From assembly GCF_001613265.1 (NCBI RefSeq), contig NZ_BDCA01000001.1:62001-126000 (forward strand): a DNA stretch of 64,000 bases, in the 5' to 3' direction. Below are positions 11,073 through 20,317 of the stretch, piece after piece. The DNA comes from Nocardia vermiculata NBRC 100427. Lineage in GTDB: Bacteria; Actinomycetota; Actinomycetes; Mycobacteriales; Mycobacteriaceae. The position numbers were made by a program, and so were the translations under genes. Below the pieces are notes generated by a model. That model saw only the letters and a program-made list of their open reading frames with translations, searched no databases and had not been told where the DNA came from. Position 1 is the stretch's first letter, and every line of letters starts with the position of its first letter.

Positions 11073-11834
11073 TCACTCCTCGGACATCGGCCTGCGGTCG
11101 GACGGCACGAACTCCGCGAGCACCCCCGCCGCCTGCAGCAACGCCATCGATCGCCGGTCGATATCGGTTTCACGGGCGGCGAGGATCTCCGGCATCTCGC
11201 GCCCGCCCGCCTGCCGCAGCGCGGGAAGTACCGCCCGCAGCGCGGGGATTCGGTAGCCCGCCAGACGGAGCTGGTGAACGATCCGGGCATCACGGACGTC
11301 GTCCGGTGCATAGAGTCGCGCACCCCGGACCCGGCCGGGAACAACGAGCCCCTCGGCCTCCCAATGCCGCAGTGCCGATGCGCGAATCCCCAGCGCCGCA
11401 GCCAGTTCGGCGATCGACATCGCATCATCGACCACCGGCTCACCCACCGGTTCTCCCGCGATCACCTGCGCGGCCCGCTGCGCCTGCCGCAGTTCTCGCC
11501 GCTCGGCATGCAGCGCGGCGTGCGCGCCGTCCAGCAACTCCGGCAGCGCGGAACCCCGGTGCGCCGCCCGCATCATCACCTTCGCCTGCACCGGCCCCAC
11601 TGCCTGGGCCAACCACCGATACGCTCGCGCCGAGAGCACATGGATCTCGGCGTACCGACGATATCCGGACGGCCCACGCGCGACCGCCGGCAGCACCCCG
11701 TCATGCTCGAGGTTGCGCACCTGCTGCACCGAGTAACCGGACCGCCTGCCGACATCCACAGTCCTCAGACCAGCAGATTCGCGACTTCTCACTGAACGAC
11801 CAGGTATTTTTCGCCCAAAAGTCTCCATAACCAC
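11073..11834 (-). CDS. TioE-like MerR regulator with two HTH domains
   Basis: A ~253-residue regulator with two MerR-type helix-turn-helix regions. The first (about 24-90) contains VGRRSGYSVQQVRNLEHDG and SGYRRYAEIHV, and the second (about 118-185) contains MSIAELAAALGIRASALRHW. This tandem design matches the TioE family. The start is uncertain: ATG 11834, ATG 11828 or GTG 11792 are all possible, and the AT-rich bases between them could instead be promoter. The divergent DUF6194 gene begins only ~20 bases away, so it probably shares control. The effector is unknown. Confidence 0.78.
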   Translation of the reverse strand: MVMETFGRKIPGRSVRSRESAGLRTVDVGRRSGYSVQQVRNLEHDGVLPAVARGPSGYRRYAEIHVLSARAYRWLAQAVGPVQAKVMMRAAHRGSALPELLDGAHAALHAERRELRQAQRAAQVIAGEPVGEPVVDDAMSIAELAAALGIRASALRHWEAEGLVVPGRVRGARLYAPDDVRDARIVHQLRLAGYRIPALRAVLPALRQAGGREMPEILAARETDIDRRSMALLQAAGVLAEFVPSDRRPMSEE

Positions 11835-11854
11835 ATGAATGAAACGCTAGAGCA

Positions 11855-12328
11855 ATGCAGATGGACGAGCTCGTCGAATTCGTGGAAAATCTGGGTGGGA
11901 TCCTCACCCTGCACCCGCAACCGGGTGACGGCACCCCCGAGATCGCCTGGGGTGACTATTTCTTCTACTACGCCCCCGACGGGGTACTCCCCCGCACCCA
12001 ACCCTTCGCCACCATCGTCACCAAGGACTACCCGGGCGACGAAACCTCCCAGCTGAATCGCCCGAACATATTCCGGATCAACGTCGCGGCCGGTAAGGAT
12101 CTCTTCGAACACCACACCGGCCACGCGCCCCGAGACCACCCGGCCCCACCCACCGACACCAGCACCCCCGACGTGATCTTCGCCCATCCGGTCTACACGA
12201 GTCAGGCCTGGCTCGCCGTCGTCTCCCCGGGCCCGGCCACCGATCCCGCCGTCCGCGACCTACTCCGTGGCGCGCACAGCACCGCTCGCGCGCGCCACGA
12301 GAAACGGGACCCGCACGCCGGCAGTTGA
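11855..12328 (+). CDS. DUF6194 family protein
   Basis: A 157-residue soluble protein resembling the actinobacterial DUF6194 family, recognised from WGDYFFYYAPDG, FATIVTKDYPGDETS and the HPVYTSQAWLAVVSPG segment. No catalytic motif stands out and no function is known. ATG 11855 is used; a second ATG lies at 11861. It is divergent from the TioE-like regulator and may be its target. Confidence 0.7.
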   Translation: MQMDELVEFVENLGGILTLHPQPGDGTPEIAWGDYFFYYAPDGVLPRTQPFATIVTKDYPGDETSQLNRPNIFRINVAAGKDLFEHHTGHAPRDHPAPPTDTSTPDVIFAHPVYTSQAWLAVVSPGPATDPAVRDLLRGAHSTARARHEKRDPHAGS

Positions 12329-12358
12329 GTTCACCGCCGCATCGGTTGTCCTTGGGTC

Positions 12359-14200
12359 TCAGTTGAATCCGATGACATCCACCGACTCTCCATCCTCGGA
12401 TGTGCACACGACAAGCATCGAACCGGGTACCGCGATGGCGGTATCCGGAATCGGACAGTCGTCGGCGCGGCGCTCGACAGCCGACTCGCCGTCGTGCCGG
12501 TCCCAGGACCGCACCATCACCGCACCGTCGTCTTCGGCCCGAGCCTCCACGATCTGTTCGGACAGAAATTCTCGAAGCGCGCGATTCGCACCGTGGCCGC
12601 GGTCTTCCAAGACGTACCGCACTGTTCCATCAGGTGTGGTGACCGTCGAAATCCTCCCCGAATATCCCTGCCCCGTATGCCGCGAGGTCAGTATGTCGCT
12701 GCCGTCGGCGTCCTCCACCATGGCCTCGGCCCCGGCGATCGACGGCTGCGGCTCGGACGTGACCAGGTCGGCGGGCCGCACGATGCGCAAGCGAGTCCGG
12801 TCCTGCGCAGTCGAGTCGGACCACGACATATCGACCGTGTTCCGGTACCCCTCGAACAGGATGTGTTCGATATTCCCGGATCCCCGCCCGATATCGCGCG
12901 CCGCCAGGATCTTCCCCGTCTCGGGATCTGTTGCGGTCAGATGCCACCACGACCGGCCCGCTGTCCCACACGGATCGGCGCGGTAGATCGCCTCGTCGGC
13001 AACATATCCCACGGTCGCTGCCCACGACGACCGTCCCGCCGGGGCGCCGCAATCCTCGGCTGCGGTCTTCGTCGCCCACACCTGTTTGCCGGTGCGACTG
13101 TCGTATCGAGCGAGCGAGCCGACACTACTGAGGAGCAGTGGTGCACCCGGGTGAGTGCCCGGATCGTGCCATTCATCAGTGAAACGGGCTCGAATGTATT
13201 CCGAGTCCTCCCACAACTTTTCGCCGGTCAGGCTATCGAAGGCAGCCCAGCCGGTGCCGCTCCAATAGGTGAGGACCACATCATCGGCTGCCGACCTCAG
13301 CGCGCTGTCACTCTGGGACAACAGGTTTCCGTCCTGTGGGGTGCGGCGATAATGCCAGCGTTCGGCACCGGTCTGCCCGTCGTATGCGGTCAGCCCACGC
13401 TCGTCCCCGACCACGAATCCGGCACCGGCGGCAACCACATTCGGCGTCTCGTGGTATTCGAAATACTCCGCAGCATCGACATGGACGTGGAACTTCTCGT
13501 CGCCCAACCGGGCCGGCAGGGGCCGAATCTCGGCCGGAGCTGCCGTCGTCCGGTCGATGTTGGCCCCGTCGTCGCCTGCGTGGACGGCACCGGTTGTGAC
13601 TGCCACCGACACCCCGAGCCCGATTACCAGTCCGCTCGCCACTACCGCCCTGCCGGCCCTCGCGGACGTCTGAAACATCCACGCCGTCATGGCGACGGCA
13701 CCCCCGAACACCAGCACGGCGGCCGCGCCGGCCGTCGGTAGCTGCGGAAAGTACGGATAGTCGCGCCGCACCTCGGCATACACCGACCACCACCGGGTGC
13801 GGATCAGCACGTACACCACGGCAAGCGCCACTGCGACCACCACGGCCCGCACCAGCCAGCTGTCCCGGACCGCACCCGTGCGCCGGGCCACCCACGGCAC
13901 CAGCGGGGTGATCACCACGGTGAACAGCACTACGGCACCGCCGACGAGCGACCACTGCGCAATACGCTCGGCGACCCCCTCGACCGGAACCTCGTGCCAC
14001 CGATCCTCCACGACGACCGCGTCCGCGAACCAGCGGCTGTAGATCCCGAGCCCCACCCCGCCGACTACCGCACCGAGCCCGATCCCGAACAGCGTGTCGC
14101 GCACAATCGCCGCGCGTGAAGTACCGCCGAACATCCCGCCCCCTGTTGCCGCCCCGATACGGATGCCGTGAATAGTGGAGGCGGGGTCCGACATCGACAA
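12359..14200 (-). CDS. Membrane-anchored PQQ-like beta-propeller protein
   Basis: A 613-residue protein. Five hydrophobic segments in the first ~230 residues should anchor it in the membrane. The remaining ~370 residues look like an extracytoplasmic beta-propeller with PQQ-type blades, for example AYDGQTGAERWHY, AFDSLTGEKLWED and RYDSRTGKQVWAT. No PQQ-binding or catalytic residues can be assigned, so a scaffold or sensor role is as likely as an enzyme. Neighbouring genes give no clear functional hint. Confidence 0.72.
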   Translation of the reverse strand: MSMSDPASTIHGIRIGAATGGGMFGGTSRAAIVRDTLFGIGLGAVVGGVGLGIYSRWFADAVVVEDRWHEVPVEGVAERIAQWSLVGGAVVLFTVVITPLVPWVARRTGAVRDSWLVRAVVVAVALAVVYVLIRTRWWSVYAEVRRDYPYFPQLPTAGAAAVLVFGGAVAMTAWMFQTSARAGRAVVASGLVIGLGVSVAVTTGAVHAGDDGANIDRTTAAPAEIRPLPARLGDEKFHVHVDAAEYFEYHETPNVVAAGAGFVVGDERGLTAYDGQTGAERWHYRRTPQDGNLLSQSDSALRSAADDVVLTYWSGTGWAAFDSLTGEKLWEDSEYIRARFTDEWHDPGTHPGAPLLLSSVGSLARYDSRTGKQVWATKTAAEDCGAPAGRSSWAATVGYVADEAIYRADPCGTAGRSWWHLTATDPETGKILAARDIGRGSGNIEHILFEGYRNTVDMSWSDSTAQDRTRLRIVRPADLVTSEPQPSIAGAEAMVEDADGSDILTSRHTGQGYSGRISTVTTPDGTVRYVLEDRGHGANRALREFLSEQIVEARAEDDGAVMVRSWDRHDGESAVERRADDCPIPDTAIAVPGSMLVVCTSEDGESVDVIGFN

Positions 14201-14224
14201 TTCGATCCCCGCGGAGGGCCGGGG

Positions 14225-15049
14225 TCAGCGGCTCGGTTCGTGCCGGTTCAGGAATTCGTCGATGAGGGTGTTCACCCTGTCCGGGACTTCCACAGCGACC
14301 AGATGTGCGGCATCGTCCAGGAACAACAATTCGGCGCCGGGGATCGCACGCGCCATGTCCTCGAGCTCCGCGGGCGGGAAGATCGAATCCTGTCGTCCTC
14401 CGACGACCAGGGTGGGCGTTCGAATTCCGGCCAGCAGCGGCCGCTGATCCGGTCGGTGGACGACGACACTGCGGACCGCGTGCGCCGCCGACCCGACCTT
14501 GTTCGCGCGAACCATCCGCCGGACCCGCGCCACCACATCGGGGCGGTCACGCATCGATGTCGGCCCGAGGAAAGCGGACAGCGCCGCCCGCATCACCGGC
14601 CCGGAGAATCCGCCGATCGCCCGCGCCAGAACGAGCAACGCACTGTATTCGAGACGCTGGCGGGCTCCGGCGGGAGAGGCCGTGCCGTTCATCAGCACAC
14701 TGGTCAGGATCCGCTCCGGGTGACGTGCGGCGAAGGTGGCGCCGATCATCGCCCCCCAGGAATTGCCGATGAAATGTGCGCGGTCGATCCCGGCGTCATC
14801 GAGGATCCGGACCACGCACTGCACGCATTCGTCGAAGGTGAACGGCCGGTCGAGCGCGGTGCCGGCGCCGTGGCCGGGTGGGTCGATCGCGTAGGTGGTG
14901 AACCGGGCGGAGAAATGCGCGACCTGATCGTCCCACAGGGTGTGATCCATCAGCAGGCTCGGCCACAACAGCATCGGCGGTCCCGATCCGGTGACGCGGA
15001 CCCGAAGGGTGCCGAGGTCGGTGTCGATGTATCGGTCGGTGCTGTTCAC
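14225..15049 (-). CDS. Alpha/beta hydrolase
   Basis: A 274-residue alpha/beta hydrolase. The nucleophile elbow is FIGNSWGAMIG (Ser near residue 98), the acid is the Asp in VVGGRQDSIFP, and the His is in DDAAHLVAVE. GTG 15049 overlaps the stop of the DUF4254 gene by four bases, so the two are translationally coupled; the much longer open frame upstream of this start is the DUF4254 gene read out of frame. The substrate is unknown. Confidence 0.83.
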   Translation of the reverse strand: MNSTDRYIDTDLGTLRVRVTGSGPPMLLWPSLLMDHTLWDDQVAHFSARFTTYAIDPPGHGAGTALDRPFTFDECVQCVVRILDDAGIDRAHFIGNSWGAMIGATFAARHPERILTSVLMNGTASPAGARQRLEYSALLVLARAIGGFSGPVMRAALSAFLGPTSMRDRPDVVARVRRMVRANKVGSAAHAVRSVVVHRPDQRPLLAGIRTPTLVVGGRQDSIFPPAELEDMARAIPGAELLFLDDAAHLVAVEVPDRVNTLIDEFLNRHEPSR

Positions 15050-15537
15050 AGGACCTGCCGTTCCGTCGGAGAACTGCCGACGCCCGCGAACGGCCGGCGC
15101 TCCACGCGGGGAAGGCAGCATCGCCCGGAGTCGATGTCGCGCACCAGATCTCCGTAGGCGATACTCAGCTCCGCCAGACGCGTCCACGCCGTATGCATGG
15201 GCACGCCGGCCGGGTCGTCGTACATCAGTAGATGGAATGCGCGGGCGGCACGAGCGGCGATACCGTCGATCAGTTCCCCGAGCGTGCGCTCGTATACGCG
15301 GCTCCCCGTGGTGGGTGCGGGGAGATAGAGTGAACTCCAGGTATTGATTTCGGCGATCAGTGCGCGCCGCCGAGATCGCAGTCGCTCCGCGGCGGGCCCC
15401 GCGTCCCGATAGGACTGCGACAGCGCGAACGCGAGGCAACACACAGGCCCGTGGGCGCCTCGACCGCCGATCGCAGTCAACAATTCGGTGGCGCTGGGGA
15501 GATGGGAGGTGCCCGGTCCGAGGTGTTGTCGGGTCAT
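15046..15537 (-). CDS. DUF4254 domain protein
   Basis: A 163-residue protein of the DUF4254 family, common in Nocardia. The conserved RRxLIxxIxxW segment (RRRALIAEINTW), ARMHTE-like VYERTLGELIDGIA and the HTAWTRLAELSIAYGDLVRDI stretch are present. The family is predicted to be all-helical, with no established function; some members sit in surface-carbohydrate loci. ATG 15537 gives the usual length. It is coupled to the downstream hydrolase by a four-base overlap. Confidence 0.78.
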   Translation of the reverse strand: MTRQHLGPGTSHLPSATELLTAIGGRGAHGPVCCLAFALSQSYRDAGPAAERLRSRRRALIAEINTWSSLYLPAPTTGSRVYERTLGELIDGIAARAARAFHLLMYDDPAGVPMHTAWTRLAELSIAYGDLVRDIDSGRCCLPRVERRPFAGVGSSPTERQVL

Positions 15538-15914
15538 CCTCACTCCCCGTGGTTCCTGGGGTGCTGCCACGGAGGCGGGGCCTCGCAGGGTGCGGGGCGA
15601 CATTGCGGCACGGGAATGGGTCGGCGCGGGCGGCACCTCGGGGTGCGACAAAGCTGAGCAGACATTTCTGAGTCGTACTTTCGCGACGGGTTCCGATGAA
15701 ACGAACTGGTCTTGTCGAACGAAGATCCACGCCGGCACCGGCGGATTCGTGATACGTGGTGCCGGGTCGAACCGGGCACAGTTATCGTATGGCGCCGTAG
15801 CGCCCACACCTATGGGCCGACGCTATGAAACATGCGGCGGATCTCGTGCTGCGCGCACAAAATGGATCGTCGCGCGCCTGCGGTGAGCAGCGAACCGGCC
15901 TACACTCCCCGGAT
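15538..15914. promoter_or_regulatory. Divergent intergenic region DUF4254 / pucR-like
   Basis: This 377-base stretch between divergent genes holds no gene I can support. Its A+T content is higher around 15650-15790, where promoters are likely, but I could not assign convincing -35/-10 pairs on either strand. Confidence 0.35.
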
Positions 15915-17165
15915 ATGAAACGCCCGACCCGGCAACCGGATGGGCTGCGTCTGGTTGTGCAGCGAATCCTGCGCGACCACGAAGCGCTGATCGGTTCGGT
16001 CGCAGTCGATATGCGCACCCGAGTTCCGGAGCTGGAGCTCGATTCCGATCCGCGGCTGCGCGATCTGATCGAAGCGGGCACCACCGACAATCTGTTGGCG
16101 GCCTTGGACTTTCTGCAGAGCGATGCCACCGCGGACCGGATTCGTGTACCGGCACGGGCCGTGGATTTCGCCAGAGTGGTGGCGCAGCGCAATATCCCGC
16201 TGTCGGCGTTGATCCGCTCCTACCGCGTCGCGCACGCCGCGTTCATGGATATCGCGATGGATTATGCGGTCGAGCTGACCGGTGAGCAGAGTTCGGCCGT
16301 CATCATCCGCCTGGTGCACCGCACAGCGCAGTACATCGATCAGGCATCCGAACAGATCGCCCACGCCTACGAGGCCGAACATGCCCGCTGGGTGGACACC
16401 CGCAGCGGGCCGCTGCGGGAGTGGGTGCGCCGGATCCTGGACGACCGGGACACCGATCTCGCCGCCGCCCAGCACGCGCTGGGATACTCACTGTCCCAGC
16501 GTCATCTGGCAGCCACCGTCTGGTCCGGCCCCGAGGTCTCCGCCTCGCAGACGGCATCGGCATTCGGTAGCTTGCGCGACATCCTCGCTCCGATCCTCGG
16601 AGCCTCCGGGATGCTCATGGTTCCCATCGACGAGCACGAAGCGCGAGTGTGGTTCGCCGTCGCTCCCGGCAGCACTTTCGATCCCGCGACCGTCGATCGC
16701 GCTCTCGCCGCACGCGCATTGCCGATCCGGCTGGCCATCGGAGGTTACGGGTACGGGCCCGACGGCTTCCGCGACGCAGCCCATCGCGCGGACCGCGTCC
16801 GCGCGGTGGCACTGATCGCCCGGACGCCCGCCCGGATGGTGACCTATTACCACCACGTTGCCGCATTGACCTTGCTCAGCGCGGATCTCGAGGCGCTGCG
16901 CGCATTCGTGGCCGAGTACCTCGGGGGTATGGCCGCGGACGACCCGCGGGCAGAGCGGCTACGGCAGACCCTGCAGGTGTTCCTGGCGACCAACGGTAGT
17001 TTCGCCGCGACCGCCCAGGAACTGCGACTCCATCGTAATACCGTGCACTACCGGGTCCAGCAGGCTATGGAGCTGCTCGGCGGCTCGCCGGAGGATCTGC
17101 ACCAGAACCTGCATCTTCGGGTGGCGCTGTACGCGGCGCACTGGATGGGTTCGGCAGTGCTGTAG
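15915..17165 (+). CDS. PucR/CdaR-type transcriptional regulator
   Basis: A 416-residue regulator of the PucR/CdaR class. The N-terminal ~160 residues resemble the RsbT co-antagonist-like region of actinobacterial members (IPLSALIRSYRVAH). A central GGDEF-like region follows, and the C-terminal ~60 residues carry the PucR helix-turn-helix, with FLATNGSFAATAQELRLHRNTVHYR typical of the family. ATG 15915 was preferred to an in-frame ATG at 15825 since family proteins start shortly before the first helix. Targets are unknown; the adjacent M20 amidohydrolase gene is convergent. Confidence 0.85.
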   Translation: MKRPTRQPDGLRLVVQRILRDHEALIGSVAVDMRTRVPELELDSDPRLRDLIEAGTTDNLLAALDFLQSDATADRIRVPARAVDFARVVAQRNIPLSALIRSYRVAHAAFMDIAMDYAVELTGEQSSAVIIRLVHRTAQYIDQASEQIAHAYEAEHARWVDTRSGPLREWVRRILDDRDTDLAAAQHALGYSLSQRHLAATVWSGPEVSASQTASAFGSLRDILAPILGASGMLMVPIDEHEARVWFAVAPGSTFDPATVDRALAARALPIRLAIGGYGYGPDGFRDAAHRADRVRAVALIARTPARMVTYYHHVAALTLLSADLEALRAFVAEYLGGMAADDPRAERLRQTLQVFLATNGSFAATAQELRLHRNTVHYRVQQAMELLGGSPEDLHQNLHLRVALYAAHWMGSAVL

Positions 17166-17201
17166 TCCTCGCCGAGGGATACGAGGGCCGGTGAGCACGG
17201 G

Positions 17202-18458
17202 CTACAACCAGGCCAGCGCCGCCACGACCAGGGCTTCGGTTCCGGCGTCCAGGGTCGGTTGGACGACCGGCGCGAAGAACGGCGAGTGGTTCACCGGAAT
17301 GTCCTGCGCGACACGTCCGGCCTGTTCTGCCCTTCGATACACCTCGGCGTCGATGCCGCCCACACCCCAGTAGGTGTAGGGCACGCCCAGCGCGCCGGGG
17401 ATATCACTGAAATCCTCACTGGCGCTGTTCATCGGCGCGTGTACGTGCCGGGCACCGAAGTGGGCGGTGAAGGCGTCGCCGACGCGGCGGGTGACTGCCG
17501 CATCGTTGTCGGTGAGGGGAAACCGGTCGTACAGTTCGAATTCCGGTTCGCGCGGGGAACCCGAGGCCTGGCATTCGGCGACGACGATCCGGCGGATCGC
17601 GGCGAGCATCGTGGTGCGGACCGCCTCGCTGTAGGTGCGGATATTCAGTTGCAGCACAGCGTGATCGGAGATCACATTGCTCTTGGAACCTGCGGTGATG
17701 CTGCCCACGGTGAGTACGGCGGTGTCGGTGGGCGCGACTTCCCGCGCCACCACGGTCTGCAGGCGGACCACGATCATCGCGGCCAGGACCACCGGGTCCA
17801 CGGTGGCCTGCGGCATCGATCCGTGTCCGCCGCGCCCGTACACGGTGACCTGCATACTGTCGGCGGCCGACAGGAAAGGTCCGGGCCGGGTGCCGATGAC
17901 ACCGGCGGGTGCGGGCAGCACATGCTGGGCCAAGGCGACATCGACGGCGGGCACCAGCTCGGCGAGACCGCCGTCTGTCATCGCGCGGGCACCGTCGCCG
18001 AGTTCTTCGCCGGGCTGGAACAGCACCACCAGCGTTCCGTTCCATCGGTCGGTGTGTTCGGCGAGCAGTTGCGCCGCACCGAGCAGGCAGGTGACGTGTG
18101 CATCGTGTCCGCAGGCGTGCATCACCGGCACGTCGTTCCCGGATTCGTCGGGCGAGACGACCTCGCTGGCGTAGTCCAGTCCGGTCTGCTCGCGCACCGG
18201 CAGCGCATCCATATCGGCGCGCAGCAGCACTCCCGCACCGTCACCGTTGCGCAACACCCCGACCACCCCGGTGCCACCGACCCCTTCCCGCACCTCGTAA
18301 CCGAACTCGCGCAGCCGCCCGGCGACCAGCCCGCCGGTGCGATGCTCCTCGTGCGACAGTTCCGGATGGCGGTGCAGATCCCGGTAGAAGTCCTCCTGCC
18401 ACCCGCGGATCCGCTCCAGTCCCGCCAACAGGTCGGTGGTGCGGTCGGTCGAGCTCAT
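17202..18458 (-). CDS. M20 family amidohydrolase
   Basis: A 418-residue M20D-type amidohydrolase (hippurate/IAA-amino acid hydrolase-like) that should cleave N-acyl amino acids. Metal-site motifs are intact: LRADMDALPV, HACGHDAHVT, FQPGEELGDGA and the NSASEDFS region near the C-terminus. Two ATG codons overlap the stop of the TRIC gene; ATG 18458 is better spaced from the GAAGGAGAA ribosome-binding site than ATG 18461. It forms an operon with the TRIC gene. Confidence 0.9.
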   Translation of the reverse strand: MSSTDRTTDLLAGLERIRGWQEDFYRDLHRHPELSHEEHRTGGLVAGRLREFGYEVREGVGGTGVVGVLRNGDGAGVLLRADMDALPVREQTGLDYASEVVSPDESGNDVPVMHACGHDAHVTCLLGAAQLLAEHTDRWNGTLVVLFQPGEELGDGARAMTDGGLAELVPAVDVALAQHVLPAPAGVIGTRPGPFLSAADSMQVTVYGRGGHGSMPQATVDPVVLAAMIVVRLQTVVAREVAPTDTAVLTVGSITAGSKSNVISDHAVLQLNIRTYSEAVRTTMLAAIRRIVVAECQASGSPREPEFELYDRFPLTDNDAAVTRRVGDAFTAHFGARHVHAPMNSASEDFSDIPGALGVPYTYWGVGGIDAEVYRRAEQAGRVAQDIPVNHSPFFAPVVQPTLDAGTEALVVAALAWL

Positions 18459-19126
18459 CATTTCTCCTTCCGGCGGGTATAGCGCATCCGTTCCGGCCAG
18501 CTCACCTGCTCCGGCAGCATCCAGCCACGCCACCGTGCCAGCAGGCACAGTCCCGCACCCACCACGGTTGCCGCGATCGAACCGGCCGTCGCGTGCCCGG
18601 ACCGCCAGATCAGCACCAGGGTGGCGCTGGCCAGCAGCGCGCAGGTGGCGTACAGCGTGTTACCCCCGAAAATCGCGGGTACGCGCCCGACCGAGATATC
18701 GCGCACCGCACCGCCGCCGACCGCCGTCACCGTTCCGAGCAGCAGCGCCGGCAACCAGCCCAGCCCCACCTCGAGGGTCTTCTGCGCCCCCACCGCCGCC
18801 CACGTCCCCAAACCCAGTGCGTCCACCCACGGGAACATGGCGTCCCACATCCGTCCCTCGAATCGCACCGCGAACGCCACCAGCGCCCCGACCAGCGCGG
18901 TCAGCAGGTAGGCGTAATCGGTCAGTGCGATCGGGGTGCCGCGCTGCAGCAGGGTGTCGCGAATGATGCCGCCCCCGAGCCCCGACGCCGTAGCCAGCAC
19001 CGCGAACCCGATCGGATCGAACCGGAACGACCGCGCCACCGCACCACCCAGTAGTGCATTCGCGAACACGCCGGTGAGGTCCAAGGCCCGCAGCAGAGTC
19101 GGTACCGTCTCCGAAACAGCCGCCAT
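18458..19126 (-). CDS. TRIC-type cation channel protein (UPF0126)
   Basis: A 222-residue membrane protein with about seven hydrophobic segments in two similar halves. Each half has the glycine-rich TRIC signature: GLGGGIIRDTLLQRGTPIAL and GGGAVRDISVGRVPAIFGG. The family forms trimeric monovalent cation channels in the membrane. It is the first gene of a two-gene operon whose second product is an M20 amidohydrolase, and the stop overlaps that gene's start. Why they are paired is not known. Confidence 0.88.
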   Translation of the reverse strand: MAAVSETVPTLLRALDLTGVFANALLGGAVARSFRFDPIGFAVLATASGLGGGIIRDTLLQRGTPIALTDYAYLLTALVGALVAFAVRFEGRMWDAMFPWVDALGLGTWAAVGAQKTLEVGLGWLPALLLGTVTAVGGGAVRDISVGRVPAIFGGNTLYATCALLASATLVLIWRSGHATAGSIAATVVGAGLCLLARWRGWMLPEQVSWPERMRYTRRKEK

Positions 19127-19411
19127 CGGTTCAGCCTCCCGGTCGTCCCACAGTCACAGCAGTGCCATCGCACCTGGTTCCCGCCTTTTCATGGGCACCG
19201 TACCGCCTCACTCGCCCACCACCGCCCCACATCACCACCACCGCCGGGCAGCCCCACCGATCGGGGTGCACGCAGGGACGCTGCTCGCCTACGGGTACAC
19301 CTGTTTTCTGTCGAAGCCGCTGGGCACGGCGGATGCCGAAGACGCGATGTCGGCCTGCCACAACCGATGCCGAGGGTGCCGGCGGTCGTCAGCGGCTGCC
19401 AGCATGAGCTC

Positions 19412-20314
19412 ATGACTGTTTCCGGACCGGCTGCGAGCTCCGTTCGCGTAGTCACCTTCAATGTCCTGTCCCCACTCCTGGCGCACTGGAACCGGCGCAA
19501 GCCGGTCGTCGCGAACCGGTTACGCGCGGCCCGGCCCGACATCGTGGCGCTCCAGGAGGTGCACGCAGGACAAGACCGGGACCGGGCTCTGGCGGACCTG
19601 CTCGGCCCCGGCTGGCACTTCGCGTGGCATTCGCAGACCGCCGACGGCGAGGTCGGGCTGGTCCTGGCCAGCCGCTGGCCGTTGGGCGCGGTGCGCGAGC
19701 GGTCGCTGCATGTCACGGCCCGCACGGCTACCGCCGCGTGGTCCGCGATCGTTGTGGCCGAGGTGCACGCACCGGAGCCGCTCGGTGTCGTGCATATCGC
19801 CCACCACAAGCCGGTCTTCCAGTTCGGCTACGAGCACGAACGTGAGCTTCAGGCCGTGAAAGCCGCGCGCTTCATCGACGAGGTGCTGGGTGGAAGAGAC
19901 GAACATGTGGTGTTGCTGGGCGATTTCGACGCCACCCCGGATTCGTCGAGTGTCCGCTTCTGGACCGGACGGCAGTCGCTGGACGGCATGAGTGTCAGCT
20001 ACCACGACGCCTGGGACATGCTGCGCCCCCGCGATCCGGGCCACACCTTCACACCGGACAACCCGCTCGTCGCAGACGGTGATATGCCCACCGCGGGCGG
20101 CCGGCGGATCGACTACGTGATGGTTCGCGGCGCCGGTTTCGGCCCCACACTCGACGCGCGATCGGTCGAACGGATCGGTGTCGAGCCCGAAGGTGGCGTG
20201 CACGCCAGCGACCACTACGGCGTCCTGGCCGAATGGGCTGTCCCGGCACGCGCCCCCGGGTGGGTGGGGCTGACCCGCCGCAGGGCGAAGCGGTGGGAGA
20301 CCCGCTACCGTTGA
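19412..20314 (+). CDS. Endonuclease/exonuclease/phosphatase family protein
   Basis: A 300-residue EEP-fold protein. Catalytic motifs are VVTFNVLSP near the N-terminus, IVALQEVH (metal Glu), LLGDFDATPDSSSV and the C-terminal HASDHYGVLAEW with the SDH catalytic pair. The fold hydrolyses phosphodiesters in nucleic acids, lipids or small molecules, and the substrate here is unknown. ATG 19412 opens just before the first beta strand. It lies three bases ahead of the DedA gene, so they are co-transcribed. Confidence 0.87.
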   Translation: MTVSGPAASSVRVVTFNVLSPLLAHWNRRKPVVANRLRAARPDIVALQEVHAGQDRDRALADLLGPGWHFAWHSQTADGEVGLVLASRWPLGAVRERSLHVTARTATAAWSAIVVAEVHAPEPLGVVHIAHHKPVFQFGYEHERELQAVKAARFIDEVLGGRDEHVVLLGDFDATPDSSSVRFWTGRQSLDGMSVSYHDAWDMLRPRDPGHTFTPDNPLVADGDMPTAGGRRIDYVMVRGAGFGPTLDARSVERIGVEPEGGVHASDHYGVLAEWAVPARAPGWVGLTRRRAKRWETRYR

Positions 20315-20317
20315 TCG

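Noticed and set aside
12494..13741. Plus-strand open frame of about 415 codons across the beta-propeller gene
   Set aside because: Antisense shadow; Arg/Pro-rich and without domain features.
14225..15730. Single 501-codon protein ending in the alpha/beta hydrolase
   Set aside because: The upstream part is the DUF4254 gene read in the wrong frame; GTG 15049 with a four-base overlap gives a normal-length hydrolase.
17259..18482. Plus-strand open frame of about 407 codons across the M20 gene
   Set aside because: Antisense to an amidohydrolase with complete metal motifs; no family match visible.
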